A stretch of DNA of 29,914 nucleotides from positions 1 to 29,914 of the IMG/VR virus record IMGVR_UViG_3300031660_000029. The stretch is one strand, 5' to 3'. Positions 23,147 to 29,914 of this stretch are shown piece by piece. Within the stretch, counting starts at the first letter, position 1, and each line of letters opens with the position of its first letter. The translations under genes were made by a program, and so were the position numbers. The stretch comes from a virus. The notes beneath the pieces were generated by a model. The model was not told where the DNA came from. It saw only the letters and a list, made by a program, of their open reading frames with translations, and made no database searches.

Positions 23147-24204
23147 TATCCACCACCATTGGCTTTGCTAAATATTGTTATCGCTTCTTCTTGCTTTCTA
23201 ATCTCTTCGGCACTGGCATTAGAGCCTCCGGCAACTGGCATCTTTATTGGTGGCGGTGCATTTGGATCACCGGGCGCCCAAGGCTTAGTTGTCGCCTCAA
23301 AGGTGCCATCATTCGGATCATCATCCCCACCCGGAGTCGGCAAAGGTCGATCAGGATCGCCATACACTATTGGTGGTGGGTTGTGGTCGTCTGCATACAC
23401 CCAATTGGTAATGCCTGCCTTGCGTGCTGCTGCTGAGTTAGCGAATAGCTGACCAGTGACAGGATCTTTTACTTGGTTCTCAGGTGTGTCAGGCACAAAG
23501 TTATTGAGGACTCTTGCCTCTTCAACTTCGTCATATTGGGGCGTTCTGTCAATCACAGTGTCTTTGGTGACCTGATCAACCGCTTCAATGGTGGTTGCGT
23601 CTTCAGGGGCTGTCTCTTCATCTTCTGGATCAACATGAACCGTGTCATCCAAGCCGTCTCCGGGGGGCGTAACCTCATCGCGGTCTACATCAGCCTCATC
23701 TTCAATCTGGTCGGTAAGCGGACGGGCATCAGGCTCTGCACCACCACCGACAACGGGTGGCGGCGGGGGAGCCTCGTTAGACTTCCAGTAATCAATCTGA
23801 CCCGCAGAATATCTAAACCCTTTCGAGTCAAGCATACTCCTTACTTGGTCATAGCCAGACTGAGTTCCACGCTGCCCTTCAAGGGCCGCTAAGGATTTAC
23901 TAAAAGCATCAAATTCACCAAAGTTATGACCGGCTGCCACCCAATCGTTTACGGTAATATCAACCCCATGCATTGTATTATCATAGAGATCTCCTGCGCC
24001 TGACACCCTGCCTCGCGGGTCGCTCCCTCCATAGCCGGTTGAACCGTAGGTTCTGGTGCCGTCATTGTTATATATCTCTCCACGATCTGCGGCAGAGCCG
24101 GGCGAAGGCTGATCGCCTCCGGCACCGCCGGGCCATCCACCACCACTCCAGTCGCCGGGCCAACCACCATTACCATCTCTTCGCTTTCCATCATTTCCAA
24201 ACAT
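23146..24204 (-). CDS. disordered Gly/Pro/acidic protein between terminase and portal
   Basis: The 352-residue product is strongly biased. Residues 1-70 are rich in Gly, Asp, Ser and Trp (DWSGGGWPGGAGGDQPSPGS), residues 145-250 are Pro/acidic (EAPPPPPVVGGGAEPD, EDEADVDRDEVTPPGDG) and the C-terminus has PNAPPPIKMPVAGGSNAS. Two patches look foldable: DITVNDWVAAGHNFGEFDAF (about 80-99) and PVTGQLFANSAAARKAGITN (about 258-277). No family is recognised. TAATG junctions on both sides tie it to terminase and portal. A head-assembly or packaging role is inferred; it could also be a decoration or linker protein. Confidence 0.6.
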   Translation of the reverse strand: MFGNDGKRRDGNGGWPGDWSGGGWPGGAGGDQPSPGSAADRGEIYNNDGTRTYGSTGYGGSDPRGRVSGAGDLYDNTMHGVDITVNDWVAAGHNFGEFDAFSKSLAALEGQRGTQSGYDQVRSMLDSKGFRYSAGQIDYWKSNEAPPPPPVVGGGAEPDARPLTDQIEDEADVDRDEVTPPGDGLDDTVHVDPEDEETAPEDATTIEAVDQVTKDTVIDRTPQYDEVEEARVLNNFVPDTPENQVKDPVTGQLFANSAAARKAGITNWVYADDHNPPPIVYGDPDRPLPTPGGDDDPNDGTFEATTKPWAPGDPNAPPPIKMPVAGGSNASAEEIRKQEEAITIFSKANGGG

Positions 24205-25730
24205 TATGTATTACCGTGTATTTTAGGGCGGGAAGTTTTGCGGCCTCCACTAAAGTTTACGACAGGCTCTGCAAAAGTCAATACGACTGCGTCTGATAGG
24301 TCAGGGCTAAAGCCGAGCTTAGTCTTAATCACAGCCTTGGGTAGTAGCTGTAATCTGCCGTTTGAGTCTGTCGTGTACAGCGTAGCGCAGAGGTCTGCTT
24401 GAAGCTCATCACTATCTATGATCTGAACCTGTTCGTTGTCTTTGGTCAGCCAGTTATTGAACTCACCGTACATCTCTGCACGCTTGTTGATGTAGTATTC
24501 GTCTTTGATTGCCGCACCACCAAAGGCAATGCAGCGTATGTCTACTCGTGTTAGCTCTCTCAACCTGTCCACAAGGTCGGCGCCATAGCCCATGTCGATG
24601 AATACAACGTCAGGTTGCAGCTCATTGATCGAGTTTATGCAGAAGGTCACGCGCTGACCGAATGTCTTCACGTCATCTCCACGCTTGTACCTTAGATCCT
24701 CAAGCACCCTGCCTTGTCTTAATGCGATGGCGAACCTGTCGCCACCTAGACTTGGATCAATGCCCATGATTCGCGGCCCAATAGATGATACCGACGAGAT
24801 CTTGCGTGCCTTGAGTACGTCTTCAGGAAGTATCAGGCCTGCTTCACCCGTCATCTGGAACGCTTCGCTTGCGTAGCATGGATACTCTTGCATGAAGAGC
24901 CGTGAACCGTCGATGCCATTGCCTGACAGCTCAACGATCTTGTTGCGACGCCATGCCAACTGACTGTCACGCAGGTTGAAGTTGACGACAAGGTTCTCTT
25001 CTTCTGGTGATCGTTCCCACTCTTCAGGCAGGGTGGATGTCATGTACTCTGGCTGCAGGAACCACGGTATAAAGATTGGCTTGAATAGGCTCTGACCGCT
25101 GACTGCTGCCTGCCATTGCGTGTGGAAGTAGTTGCCCATCCCATTAGCGGTAGACTCAAGATAGTTCTCTGTGTCTACGCCTTCAGACAGCATTGCGTTC
25201 ATCACACCGGCAGCATGATCTGCAGCATGGGGCCAGAAGGCTACCTCTGATCCGTGGAAGAACTGTATGTTGCTACTACGTCCGACTGCCTTACTGCCTG
25301 CAGTACCTACCCGGTACCCTGAGTCCTTATTGCCGAATGTGAGCTTGCGTCCACTGTCGCCGGTAAGGGTCGGCACCATCTGTGGTGGGCAGTAGTCTTG
25401 GAATCGTTTCACCATCTCAAAGATCGTGTCTGTTGCATCAGATAGGTGAGTCAGGATGAATGCTGATACCCCCTTGTTGCATGTGACCTTGCGGTAACCG
25501 ATACCGCCGATCAATGTTGATACACCCTGCTGTCGTCCTTTAAGTATGATCTGCCTGACGTAACCGCGCTCTTGCAACTGCAGCTCACGATCAGCGAGTA
25601 CAATCCTCTGTGCATCGTTGACCTTGAACGGCTGTATAGTTGCTGTTGCCTTGTGCTTTATCTGCAGACAGTTCTCTGCATAGAATGCAAAGTCGTTTGA
25701 TGCCGCTATTCTGAACTCGTCAAGAGTCAT
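24204..25730 (-). CDS. terL: terminase large subunit
   Basis: The 508-residue product is the DNA-packaging motor ATPase and nuclease. Seen: a deviant Walker A, KGRQQGVSTLIGG (residues 64-76, Val in place of the usual Lys before Ser-Thr), and an acidic Walker B-region match HGSEVAFWP near 158. The RNase H-like nuclease acids are in MGIDPSLGGD (near 323), VVFIDMGYGADLVDRL (near 377) and DLSDAVVLTFA (near 483). Length fits the family. It acts at the portal vertex with the small subunit. Its ATG lies in a TAATG junction with the preceding 105-residue gene. Confidence 0.93.
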   Translation of the reverse strand: MTLDEFRIAASNDFAFYAENCLQIKHKATATIQPFKVNDAQRIVLADRELQLQERGYVRQIILKGRQQGVSTLIGGIGYRKVTCNKGVSAFILTHLSDATDTIFEMVKRFQDYCPPQMVPTLTGDSGRKLTFGNKDSGYRVGTAGSKAVGRSSNIQFFHGSEVAFWPHAADHAAGVMNAMLSEGVDTENYLESTANGMGNYFHTQWQAAVSGQSLFKPIFIPWFLQPEYMTSTLPEEWERSPEEENLVVNFNLRDSQLAWRRNKIVELSGNGIDGSRLFMQEYPCYASEAFQMTGEAGLILPEDVLKARKISSVSSIGPRIMGIDPSLGGDRFAIALRQGRVLEDLRYKRGDDVKTFGQRVTFCINSINELQPDVVFIDMGYGADLVDRLRELTRVDIRCIAFGGAAIKDEYYINKRAEMYGEFNNWLTKDNEQVQIIDSDELQADLCATLYTTDSNGRLQLLPKAVIKTKLGFSPDLSDAVVLTFAEPVVNFSGGRKTSRPKIHGNT

Positions 25731-26047
25731 TACTCAAATACTTCTTCTGACCCTGCGTCCTTGTCGAAATTAACTATGACCAACTCGCCTGCAGGATTCA
25801 TTTCTATCTTGCTGCTAGTGTCATGCATTGCGCGTAATCCACGAGACGCTTCTCTAGGGCTTGTAACCCTACGCATAATCTCATCGTGGAATAGGTCACT
25901 GTATGGCTCTGAACTGGTAACGGAGAATTGAAACAGTAGCAATAGGTCTAGCTCATGCACCCGAATGTCTTCAAAGAGCATCCACATGATCGGCTGTAGT
26001 TCTTTTTCTTGGGTGTTGTAATGCTCTGCTTGGTCTTGCTCTTTCAT
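25730..26047 (-). CDS. hypothetical protein upstream of terL
   Basis: The 105-residue product has a hydrophobic helix in the middle (HELDLLLLFQFSVTSSEPY), a basic patch (MRRVTSPREASRGLRAM) and an acidic C-terminus (NFDKDAGSEEVFE). No motif is recognised. A clear GAGG site precedes the ATG, and the stop overlaps the terL start. The position suggests a packaging-linked role but nothing in the sequence proves it. Confidence 0.6.
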   Translation of the reverse strand: MKEQDQAEHYNTQEKELQPIMWMLFEDIRVHELDLLLLFQFSVTSSEPYSDLFHDEIMRRVTSPREASRGLRAMHDTSSKIEMNPAGELVIVNFDKDAGSEEVFE

Positions 26048-26074
26048 AACTTCCTCTCTTGTTGGCTGATTGAA

Positions 26075-26296
26075 CTACTTCTTTGACTTCGCCTTCTTGA
26101 TGTCATTAGGCTTGTCCGTTGTAATCTTGCGCTTGGTAGCGGTAGCCCTTGTCTTGGGCTTATCCAGATCCACTATGTAATAGCTGTGAGAGACTGGATC
26201 ATATACTTGGTGCCGGTCACCTTCAGGTTCACAATACTCTACGTCTGTTAGTACATGGTCGATGGTGATCTTTAGTTTCTTGCCGTTGCTATACAT
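26075..26296 (-). CDS. small basic hypothetical protein
   Basis: The 73-residue product has a beta-like first half (KLKITIDHVLTDVEY, YDPVSHSYYIVDLDK) and a very lysine-rich tail (RATATKRKITTDKPNDIKKA). It could bind nucleic acid through the tail, which is inference. AGGA lies about 8 bases before the ATG, and the gene overlaps the terminase small subunit candidate by 8 bases. Confidence 0.6.
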   Translation of the reverse strand: MYSNGKKLKITIDHVLTDVEYCEPEGDRHQVYDPVSHSYYIVDLDKPKTRATATKRKITTDKPNDIKKAKSKK

Positions 26297-26531
26297 TTTT
26301 TATTCCTGCAATTCTGCTGTCGAAGTCATCCATATCATTAGTGATGACGTGTTCTAGGGTTCGCATGTCAGGTAATGTTTTAGACATGAGGATCTTTGCT
26401 GCGTTTACTTGGGATGCTGACATTAGATCGTCCTCCGCAAGTACATGATCTTGCAGGCGATTAATGAGCATACTGGTGCGAATTTTATCGCGTGTCCGTT
26501 GGACGTGTGGAAGTTTTTTTCTTGCTGCCAA
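26289..26531 (-). CDS. putative terminase small subunit
   Basis: The 80-residue product contains RDKIRTSMLINRLQDHVLAE and SQVNAAKILMSKTLPDMRTL. The pattern 'R.kIr...L..rLq.h......ms..Q..AA..LL.K.lPDl...e' is one I associate with small, DNA-binding terminase small subunits of podoviruses. It sits two genes before terL. The start is a TTG at 26531 with an AGG about 10 bases upstream; the next Met (residue 21) would remove the conserved first helix. It would recognise the packaging site and recruit the large subunit. Confidence 0.55.
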   Translation of the reverse strand: MAARKKLPHVQRTRDKIRTSMLINRLQDHVLAEDDLMSASQVNAAKILMSKTLPDMRTLEHVITNDMDDFDSRIAGIKNV

Positions 26532-26533
26532 AG

Positions 26534-26746
26534 TTATAACCTAAGTTGCTTTGTACGTTTGTTAGCGACACCATAATCAATTGCTTGGTCGCCTGCCTTG
26601 AGGATCTCTATTTTCCCCCCTTCTTGTACGAAGGTCAATGTATCTGAAGCAAGTTGTTTCTCAAGAGCACGCTTGGCAGTTACGGGCGACAAGTAGTCCT
26701 TGTTCGCCCCCATCGCCACCAGATCTCGTTTGGTTATCTCAACCAC
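26534..26746 (-). CDS. small hypothetical protein
   Basis: The 70-residue product (VEITKRDLVAMGANKDYLSP at residues 2-21) is mixed in charge with no recognised domain; LVAMGANKDYLSPVTAKRAL could form a helix-turn-helix-like pair. The start is GTG with AGGA 7 bases upstream, overlapping the preceding gene by 8 bases. Confidence 0.55.
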   Translation of the reverse strand: MVEITKRDLVAMGANKDYLSPVTAKRALEKQLASDTLTFVQEGGKIEILKAGDQAIDYGVANKRTKQLRL

Positions 26747-27122
26747 ACTGCTTTCCTGCGTTGATTTCTTTGAATGCGTACCGTAGTGCGTTCACTGTTG
26801 TTTCAAGTTGGTCGGCAACAAAGCCAACATAGAGCGCTCTTCTACCAAACCTAATGTATCTGTACGCTGCTGCTGCTGTAATGTATGACTTAGGGAACGG
26901 TACCATAAACGTCTTGCGAACGGGGGGTAATGGTTCAAACGTCGGCATTGCCCTTATTGGCGTCTTAGTCACTCCATGCCGGGTACCGAGGTTGTACATG
27001 CGTAAGATCTTCTCAGCCTCTCGTATGCTTGGTGTTGACTCTATTGGGTTCCTGCTGCCGGTCATCACGATGTGGTGGGTGCGTCGGTCTACGCTCGATA
27101 ATATTGTGTATGTAGTTTTCAT
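26739..27122 (-). CDS. hypothetical protein, possible helix-turn-helix at C-terminus
   Basis: The 127-residue product starts MKTTYTILSSVDRR. An earlier in-frame ATG at 27191 is rejected because the start at 27122 forms an ATGA junction with the DUF1364-like gene. The middle is Pro-rich (PIRAMPTFEPLPPVRKTFMV). The C-terminal ALYVGFVADQLETTVNALRY resembles a helix-turn-helix, so DNA binding is possible. No family is recognised. It could be a late-gene regulator given its place just before the packaging genes, but this is inference. Confidence 0.55.
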   Translation of the reverse strand: MKTTYTILSSVDRRTHHIVMTGSRNPIESTPSIREAEKILRMYNLGTRHGVTKTPIRAMPTFEPLPPVRKTFMVPFPKSYITAAAAYRYIRFGRRALYVGFVADQLETTVNALRYAFKEINAGKQCG

Positions 27123-27445
27123 TTGATTGTTATTAGCTCTTCGTTGATTAGTCGTTGTTGTGTTTCCTGCATTGCTCTTGCTCTTGCCCATTCCAGTGTC
27201 TCTCTGCTCAGGCCCATCGGTCTTGGTGCTCGTCCATCCTCAATTGCATGACAGTCGTGGCATCCATCATAGATGAATATGTCTGACACCTTACCACCCA
27301 TCACCGCACCAATGAAGCTGACGTGACACCCGACAACAGTATCTTGTGAGCTGCACTTGGTTGCTATGCGTAGCTTACAGGTCTGACCCTTGCATGATTT
27401 AAGGATCTTGCTGCTGCGTACCTTTACATCTTTTATAAAGCTCAT
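27119..27445 (-). CDS. DUF1364-like Cys/His protein (putative nuclease of the nin region)
   Basis: The 108-residue product has a Cys/His set like DUF1364 proteins of lambdoid phages. The set is Cys18, Cys23 and Cys31 (SCKGQTCKLRIATKC), VVGCHVSFIGAVMGGKVSD at 37-55, and GCHDCHAIEDGR at 61-72. It probably binds zinc. DUF1364 proteins are grouped with HNH-like structure-specific nucleases in recombination clusters, though activity is not established for this protein. Its start overlaps the stop of a 57-residue gene (TAATG). Neighbours NinB-like and VRR-NUC support a recombination module. Confidence 0.72.
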   Translation of the reverse strand: MSFIKDVKVRSSKILKSCKGQTCKLRIATKCSSQDTVVGCHVSFIGAVMGGKVSDIFIYDGCHDCHAIEDGRAPRPMGLSRETLEWARARAMQETQQRLINEELITIK

Positions 27446-27618
27446 TAGTACAAGCCTCTCGGTTTTAGTATTTTGAAAGCAATCTTTATTGACCGCTTGC
27501 CATAGTTTATATATGTGACCTTATTCGCATGATGGCGGTCAACCGTGATCTTGTTTTTATAGCAACCCATCAATCCGTTCGGGTACTTATTCTCCCAATT
27601 TATGTAGCTGATCTTCAT
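27445..27618 (-). CDS. short basic hypothetical protein (57 residues)
   Basis: The frame starts MKISYINWENKYPNGLMGCY and ends AFKILKPRGLY. It fills what would otherwise be a 170-base gap. The ATG is in an ATGA junction with the NinB-like gene and the stop is in a TAATG junction with the DUF1364-like gene, exactly as its neighbours are joined. That makes it very likely a real gene. The product is basic, mostly beta by appearance (NKITVDRHHANKVTYINYGK), with no recognised family. Confidence 0.7.
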   Translation of the reverse strand: MKISYINWENKYPNGLMGCYKNKITVDRHHANKVTYINYGKRSIKIAFKILKPRGLY

Positions 27619-28079
27619 CTCTTCACCATTAGTGCTTCGTAATATAAATCATCAGGACGTGGCAGTTGATACACCCCTGCCTGTTCCCAATACTTGTACA
27701 TCCTATCTAGGTACAGCGCCTTCTGCTTTACCGTGAACAGTGATGTCATTGGCAGCAAGCCCATTATGTCTATGCGGTCTTCTAAGCCGTGAGACTCAAG
27801 GGCCTTCTGATACTTGGGCGCCAGTAGTGGTTCTTCAGCCATGATTATACCAAGTCCACAATAATACTTTGACATATTTTTAGCCTCATCGGACGTGTAC
27901 TCTTTCCGCTGACGTTCAATCTCACCATACAACACATGGCTTAATCTGTTCTGCTTTGCGCTGCGGGTGTCTTTAACCTCATGTATTGAGCAATGCCAAC
28001 TAACGGCACGATCACGCTTGCAAAACATTGCGAGAAAGTCTGCCTCTTCTCGATCAGTGTTCACTGGATAGGTTGTCAT
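27615..28079 (-). CDS. NinB-like recombination protein
   Basis: The 154-residue product starts MTTYPVNTDREE; an earlier ATG at 28091 is rejected because 28079 forms an ATGA junction. It contains IHEVKDTRSAKQNRLSHVLY and GEIERQRK followed by a Lys/Tyr-rich helix. The end has LLPMTSLFTVKQKALYLDRM, then YWEQAGVYQLPRPDD. The 'K..RS..QN.l.h....eI' opening and 'T......f..Yld.i..y....G..LP.P' ending are the NinB (Orf) pattern, a single-strand-binding recombination mediator that works with RecA-type or phage recombinases. The substrate inference comes from family knowledge. Confidence 0.72.
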   Translation of the reverse strand: MTTYPVNTDREEADFLAMFCKRDRAVSWHCSIHEVKDTRSAKQNRLSHVLYGEIERQRKEYTSDEAKNMSKYYCGLGIIMAEEPLLAPKYQKALESHGLEDRIDIMGLLPMTSLFTVKQKALYLDRMYKYWEQAGVYQLPRPDDLYYEALMVKR

Positions 28080-28429
28080 TTCAGGTACCACTGGATCTCG
28101 TCACGCGCTACTGTCCAGTCGTGGCATACGACAGCCTTGTACCCCTCGCCGGTAACAAAGCCCATGAACTCCAACTGGTTCGGTCTTGTCCGGCCCTTCT
28201 CAGCCTTCATCTCGATGTACAGCCCATGATAGCCATGCCGGGCTACGGGTAAAAAGAGGTCGCTTACCCCTGCCTTTACCCCCTCTGCTTTGAGCTTTAC
28301 GCCGGTAATAACATTGCGCTGACCACCATTAGGGATTGCATGTAACCACCTGAGCTCTGGATGTAGTCCGCTCATTGCATTTGCCCAAGTGATTAGTGCG
28401 GCTTGATGTTGGTGTTCTGTCTTCTTCAT
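28076..28429 (-). CDS. VRR-NUC domain nuclease
   Basis: The 117-residue product is one VRR-NUC (PD-(D/E)xK-type) domain. Seen: EHQHQAALITWA at the N-terminus, LHAIPNGGQRN at 29-39, KLKAEGVKAGVSDLFLP at 45-61 with metal-binding Asp57, LYIEMKAEKGRTRPNQLEF at 70-88 with Glu73 and Lys75, and a C-terminal GYKAVVCHDW. Stand-alone phage VRR-NUC proteins are thought to be structure-specific nucleases that resolve branched DNA before packaging. Both ends use ATGA junctions with neighbouring genes, placing it in the recombination module. Confidence 0.9.
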   Translation of the reverse strand: MKKTEHQHQAALITWANAMSGLHPELRWLHAIPNGGQRNVITGVKLKAEGVKAGVSDLFLPVARHGYHGLYIEMKAEKGRTRPNQLEFMGFVTGEGYKAVVCHDWTVARDEIQWYLK

Positions 28430-29136
28430 GCGCCAGTCCTCTGGTGACGGGCCTTATGGTATCGAGTGTCCAACATTACGGCGATTGAGTATTCTAACCA
28501 TGCTGTAGGTGTCATGCCGCTGTCTTCAGCTAGAATCTCTATGTCGCTAATGTTCCTTTCCGTAAGCTCAATAGACGGTTTCTCTTTACGGGCTACAGGG
28601 ATAGGTCGCGGAGCAATAAGATCACTAACAGATCCCAACGTAGGCATGTCGCTAAAAAAGTGACTTAAAGTATCAGCAACCGACTTCGGATTAGCATCTT
28701 TGTTTTCTGGCGCTTGTTGATCCGGGCGGTCTATGCGTAATGCCTCGCTGTCTGCTTTGTGCTGTTGAGCTACGTCGGCGTCGATCTGCTTGATCTGCTC
28801 GTTCATCTTCTTGATTAGCTTATTTGCTTCAGACTTGGTTAGCTGCTCAATATGACCAACGTGCGTGCCAAGCTCCGTAGATAGAGATTTTATGTACTCG
28901 TACTGCTTGGCGGTTGCACCTTCGCTGAATAGATCTGCCTTTGGTGACGGTGCAGCGATCAGGCCCTGCCATTTTTGCATTATAGCCCTGTCGATCAATC
29001 TGCGTTGTGCGGACTTACTAATCAGCATAAGTCTGTTTGCAATTTGGTCAGACTTGTAGCGAGGCAACTTTTGCGTGCGTCTGTACTGTAACCATTTTGT
29101 CCATGCTAGTTTATTTAATTGCTTGCTGTCGTTCAT
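28426..29136 (-). CDS. hypothetical replication/recombination-region protein
   Basis: The 236-residue product starts LNKLAWTKWLQYRRTQKLPR, similar in style to the 'W..wl.yR...K' segments at the ends of phage replication proteins. Residues 74-110 read ATAKQYEYIKSLSTELG and then EQLTKSEANKLIKKM, a 'KQ..yI..L...lG' unit seen in several phage DNA-metabolism proteins. The centre is acidic and disordered (DRPDQQAPENKDANPKS). The C-terminus looks helical (ISDIEILAEDSGMTPTAWLE). No enzymatic motif. It is coupled to VRR-NUC by ATGA and overlaps the preceding 59-residue frame by 26 bases. Confidence 0.62.
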   Translation of the reverse strand: MNDSKQLNKLAWTKWLQYRRTQKLPRYKSDQIANRLMLISKSAQRRLIDRAIMQKWQGLIAAPSPKADLFSEGATAKQYEYIKSLSTELGTHVGHIEQLTKSEANKLIKKMNEQIKQIDADVAQQHKADSEALRIDRPDQQAPENKDANPKSVADTLSHFFSDMPTLGSVSDLIAPRPIPVARKEKPSIELTERNISDIEILAEDSGMTPTAWLEYSIAVMLDTRYHKARHQRTGA

Positions 29137-29290
29137 TTTGATTTCTCTTGTTGTGATAACGCTTACCGATTGTTAGATAGAGTTGTGCCACTACTGACAT
29201 TGTGTACTCTTTTGGCACTGTCTCCATCACCTCACGCATCGCAGTAAGCACTCGCTGCGCGTGGTCGTGTGATTCTTTACTATGACTCAT
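29111..29290 (-). CDS. short hypothetical protein (59 residues)
   Basis: The frame starts MSHSKESHDHAQRVLTAMRE and ends KRNQNERQQAIK with TAA. Its ATG lies in an ATGA junction with the upstream 121-residue gene, and it spans the apparent gap before the 236-residue gene, overlapping the latter by 26 bases. The product is helical, with a hydrophobic patch TMSVVAQLYLTIG. No family is recognised. The junction and full use of the gap make it a likely gene. Confidence 0.6.
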   Translation of the reverse strand: MSHSKESHDHAQRVLTAMREVMETVPKEYTMSVVAQLYLTIGKRYHNKRNQNERQQAIK

Positions 29291-29652
29291 CGACTACCTG
29301 TGTTTGTGAATGCTATCTTCATCATGCCACCAAGCCTCTTTAGGTTTGCTAGTCGCTGATCGTCCGACATATCCATCAGTGCTGCCTGACGTTGATGGTT
29401 CTGTGTGGCCCGGATCTCAATGAGCAGGTCTGCAGCATAAAACCACTCTCGCTCTCTGCCGATCAGGTTATCCCACGCCTTTGATACTCGTAGCGCGTCG
29501 TTATCAGTGTACCCTGCCTTCACCAAAGCCTTGTAATAAACACCTAGCATTGTTCTGAACTCGGTGTCATCACGGTGAGTTGGTCGCCACTTGAGGCCAA
29601 TAGACATCATAGTGACGCACTTCTCTGCGACTACTTTCTTTAGGTTGCTCAT
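29287..29652 (-). CDS. hypothetical protein of the replication module
   Basis: The 121-residue product starts MSNLKKVVAEKCVTMMSIGL; the longer frame from 29736 is rejected because 29652 forms an ATGA junction. It is helical, with EFRTMLGVYYKALVKAGYTD and AWDNLIGREREWFYAADLLI. The 'Y...L......d..l..a.......reWF....ll' spacing is common in small proteins following O-like replication proteins, perhaps loader-type, but I cannot name a family. Confidence 0.6.
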   Translation of the reverse strand: MSNLKKVVAEKCVTMMSIGLKWRPTHRDDTEFRTMLGVYYKALVKAGYTDNDALRVSKAWDNLIGREREWFYAADLLIEIRATQNHQRQAALMDMSDDQRLANLKRLGGMMKIAFTNTGSR

Positions 29653-29914
29653 TGTAATGCCCAATCCTTCGCTGTTGATGCGTTGCCGGTACCTGATAAC
29701 TTCTTGTCGATCCACGATGCATTGAATGCTGACCATGAACGCTCGACTGCCATCGTGATGCCCTGTTGTGGTGTTAGCCCTGCTTTAGATATTTGAGACA
29801 TTGTACCATTGAATGCTGTTTTGGAGTTCGTTGCACGCTTCTTGGATCTCACTTGCAACCACTCGACCACCGTGTCTTCATCAACACCCTCTGCGATCAC
29901 TGCAGACTTGAAAT
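29649..29914 (-). CDS. phage replication-type protein, C-terminal part (5' end outside the window)
   Basis: The frame is open to the window edge; upstream of the GTG at 29900 the codons read FKSA, so the gene almost certainly continues outside. About 87 residues are visible. They contain EDTVVEWLQVRSKKRATNSK, AFNGTMSQISKAGLTPQQGI and ERSWSAFNASWID. This 'V..WL..R..K....T.tA..g...ei.KAGl....ai....eR.W.aF.a.W' end domain recurs at the C-termini of phage O-like replication proteins and some regulatory proteins. Replication initiation is the likely role, but the catalytic or DNA-binding part is not visible. Confidence 0.6.
   Translation of the reverse strand, partial: FKSAVIAEGVDEDTVVEWLQVRSKKRATNSKTAFNGTMSQISKAGLTPQQGITMAVERSWSAFNASWIDKKLSGTGNASTAKDWALQ

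Noticed and set aside
23949-24296. Open frames on both strands around the terminase/portal interval (83 and 107 codons)
   Set aside because: They arise opposite or out of frame with the biased Gly/Pro codons of the disordered protein.
27123-27191. Longer N-terminus for the 127-residue hypothetical protein
   Set aside because: The added residues are low complexity (antisense-like Asn/Thr run) inside the DUF1364-like gene; the ATG at 27122 has the ATGA junction used throughout this cluster.
29653-29736. Longer N-terminus for the 121-residue replication-region protein
   Set aside because: It would overlap the replication-type gene by 88 bases; the ATGA start at 29652 matches the neighbours.
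15-29914. tRNA genes, integrase, repressor, attachment sites, phage RNA polymerase
   Set aside because: None could be supported by reading either strand; the gaps are too short and no matching protein motifs were seen.

Overview
This window is a stretch of a tailed bacteriophage genome (or prophage) of short-tailed, podovirus type. Every gene I can support is on the minus strand, so the functional order runs from high to low coordinates. The order is: replication/recombination accessory genes, terminase, portal, scaffold, major capsid, two tail-tube/nozzle proteins, internal virion (ejection) proteins, a giant tail fibre, and lysis genes. Packing is extremely tight: most neighbours overlap by 1 (TAATG), 4 (ATGA), 8 or 14-26 bases. 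There is one sizeable non-coding gap, about 250 bases between scaffold and capsid genes. A lipobox-bearing lipoprotein, a spanin-like membrane protein and an M15 peptidase endolysin point to a Gram-negative host. NinB-like, DUF1364-like and VRR-NUC genes recall the nin region of lambdoid phages. No integrase, repressor, RNA polymerase, tRNA or host gene is visible, so lifestyle and host species cannot be decided here.

Region 29914-26534 holds a run of small coupled genes: the C-terminal end of a replication-type protein, several unknowns, a VRR-NUC nuclease, a NinB-like recombination protein and a DUF1364-like Cys/His protein. Two of its members (59 and 57 codons) are very short and are added from reading the gaps. 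Region 26531-20468 holds the putative small and the large terminase, a disordered Gly/Pro/acidic protein, the portal, a small protein and the scaffold. A strong hairpin and two palindromes precede the major capsid gene at 20215-19343, followed by the tail tubular A-like and B-like proteins and a cupin-like small protein.

Region 16592-6113 (over 10 kb, one third of the window) encodes five presumptive internal virion proteins. The last three (1062, 605 and 973 residues) carry sequence signatures that I know from single giant polyvalent proteins of other phages. They look like one such protein split over three genes joined by TAATG junctions. The 605-residue member contains a segment resembling a helix-hairpin-helix/IDTH glycosylase signature, which is the most interesting lead here.

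Region 6103-15 encodes a 983-residue tail fibre with a T7-gp17-like N-terminus, 17 decapeptide repeats, 18 repeats of 17 residues and a C-terminal self-cleaving S74 chaperone. Then come a lysis cassette (candidate inner-membrane spanin, M15 endolysin, candidate holin, large lipoprotein), an alpha/beta hydrolase with a complete-looking Ser-Asp-His triad, and an HNH-type endonuclease.
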